Of a stretch of 15,180 bases of DNA, positions 14,543 through 15,180 are shown piece by piece. The DNA is from CAZEQJ01 sp964514385. GTDB lineage: Bacteria > Bacteroidota > Bacteroidia > Cytophagales > Cyclobacteriaceae. The stretch lies in contig CAZEQJ010000057.1 of NCBI GenBank assembly GCA_964514385.1, forward strand, positions 1 through 15,180. The letters are read 5' to 3'. Each line of letters opens with the position of its first letter. Position 1 is the first letter of the stretch. A model generated the notes under the pieces. The model was not told where the DNA came from, made no database searches, and saw only the letters and a program-made list of their open reading frames with translations. Both the position numbers and the translations under genes were made by a program.

Positions 14543-14707
14543 CTAACTATTTAACGTTAAGCAGGATAAAAAGGATATGGCAACTGCAATATTTTAATAT
14601 GCAGGGTGACCAGAACCTGAAATTATGTAGTGAAATGGAATGAAAGCACAAGCTTTATTCGTTTTCGACTCCGGATGCTACCTGCTCAGTATTTACACGG
14701 GCAAGCA

Positions 14708-15180
14708 TTACATATTCCGCCTGTACTCACCACCTACTTCAAACATAGCTTCGGTGATCTGCCCGAGGGTACAATATTTGGTTGCCTCCATCAATACCTC
14801 AAACAGGTTTCCGTTTGCCTCGGCCACAGCTTTGAGCTTTGCCAGCCATTCCTCAGATTCAGCAGCGTACTGCTTATGAACACGTGCCACGGTATCGAGC
14901 TGGTGCTGCTTTTCTTCCTCTGTAGCACGTATCACCTCATTGGGGCGCTGGATAGCCGAACCATCAGGCCCAAGAAATGTATTGACACCAATGATAGGGA
15001 GTTCGCCGGTATGTTTCAGCGTCTCATAATGCATGCTTTCATCCTGGATTTTACCTCGCTGATACATGGTTTCCATTGCTCCCAATACACCACCGCGCTC
15101 ACTGATGCGTTCAAACTCCATCAGAACGGCTTCTTCTACCAGATCGGTGAGCTCCTCAATGATGAAGGAACCCTGCAGCG
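14708..15180 (-). CDS. icmF: C-terminal part of an IcmF-type fused acyl-CoA mutase (gene continues off the right edge)
   Basis: The reading frame is open through the right edge, and the last 157 or so residues are in the window. The signatures MEFERISERGGVLGAMETMY, QRGKIQDESMHYETLKHTGE, LPIIGVNTFLGPDGS, EVIRATEEEKQHQL and LGQITEAMFEVGGEYRRNM are the C-terminus I recall for IcmF, the fusion of a B12-binding domain, a MeaB-like GTPase and the mutase barrel. IcmF interconverts isobutyryl-CoA and n-butyryl-CoA or similar acyl-CoAs using adenosylcobalamin; catalytic residues lie outside the window. A classical methylmalonyl-CoA mutase large subunit is less likely because its C-terminus ends differently. 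The Met at 15121 is internal, not the start. Confidence 0.85.
   Translation of the reverse strand, partial: LQGSFIIEELTDLVEEAVLMEFERISERGGVLGAMETMYQRGKIQDESMHYETLKHTGELPIIGVNTFLGPDGSAIQRPNEVIRATEEEKQHQLDTVARVHKQYAAESEEWLAKLKAVAEANGNLFEVLMEATKYCTLGQITEAMFEVGGEYRRNM

Noticed and set aside
14332..14643. 103-codon plus-strand frame opposite the ACP-like gene
   Set aside because: No recognisable motif, and it conflicts with the coupled minus-strand pair.
14640..14879. 79-codon plus-strand frame at the end of the mutase gene
   Set aside because: Mostly antisense to the conserved IcmF C-terminus.

Overview
The window looks like a chromosomal segment from a member of the Bacteroidota, most likely a Cytophagales-type marine or soil bacterium. 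This rests on gene content and style: an S9B dipeptidyl-peptidase, a ComEC without the metallo-beta-lactamase domain, an IcmF-type fused mutase, a divergent DUF62 protein, a large lipoprotein resembling DUF5695, weak Shine-Dalgarno signals, and an exact TAnnTTTG-type -7 element upstream of the tRNA. The species assignment is inference.

Left part (1-3016, + strand): an AT-rich two-gene unit. The first gene is cut by the window edge. It encodes a large acidic multidomain protein ending in an M15-type zinc peptidoglycan peptidase whose metal-binding motifs are split by about 300 residues. Eleven bases later follows an exported PQQ-like beta-propeller. The layout suggests a secreted peptidoglycan-cleaving effector with a periplasmic partner or immunity protein; this is the best candidate for an undescribed system. 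Then come an unusual array of 8-bp repeats, a promoter candidate and tRNA-Leu(CAA).

Middle (3379-9815): a minus-strand 917-residue lipoprotein that probably acts on carbohydrate, a second copy of the same bounded 8-bp repeat element, a plus-strand S9B prolyl-type peptidase with a complete catalytic triad, a hairpin region between convergent genes, and a minus-strand DUF62/SAM-hydrolase homologue that appears to have lost the family's Asp-Arg-His triad.

Right part (9873-14047, + strand): a tightly overlapping gene string phoH-like ATPase / GNAT acetyltransferase / comEC / enoyl-CoA hydratase. It meets a convergent minus-strand pair of tiny genes: an acyl-carrier-protein-like protein lacking the phosphopantetheine serine, and a 78-residue protein of unknown function. 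The window ends in the C-terminus of an IcmF-type acyl-CoA mutase on the minus strand. With the nearby LiuC-like hydratase, this hints at branched-chain acyl-CoA metabolism.
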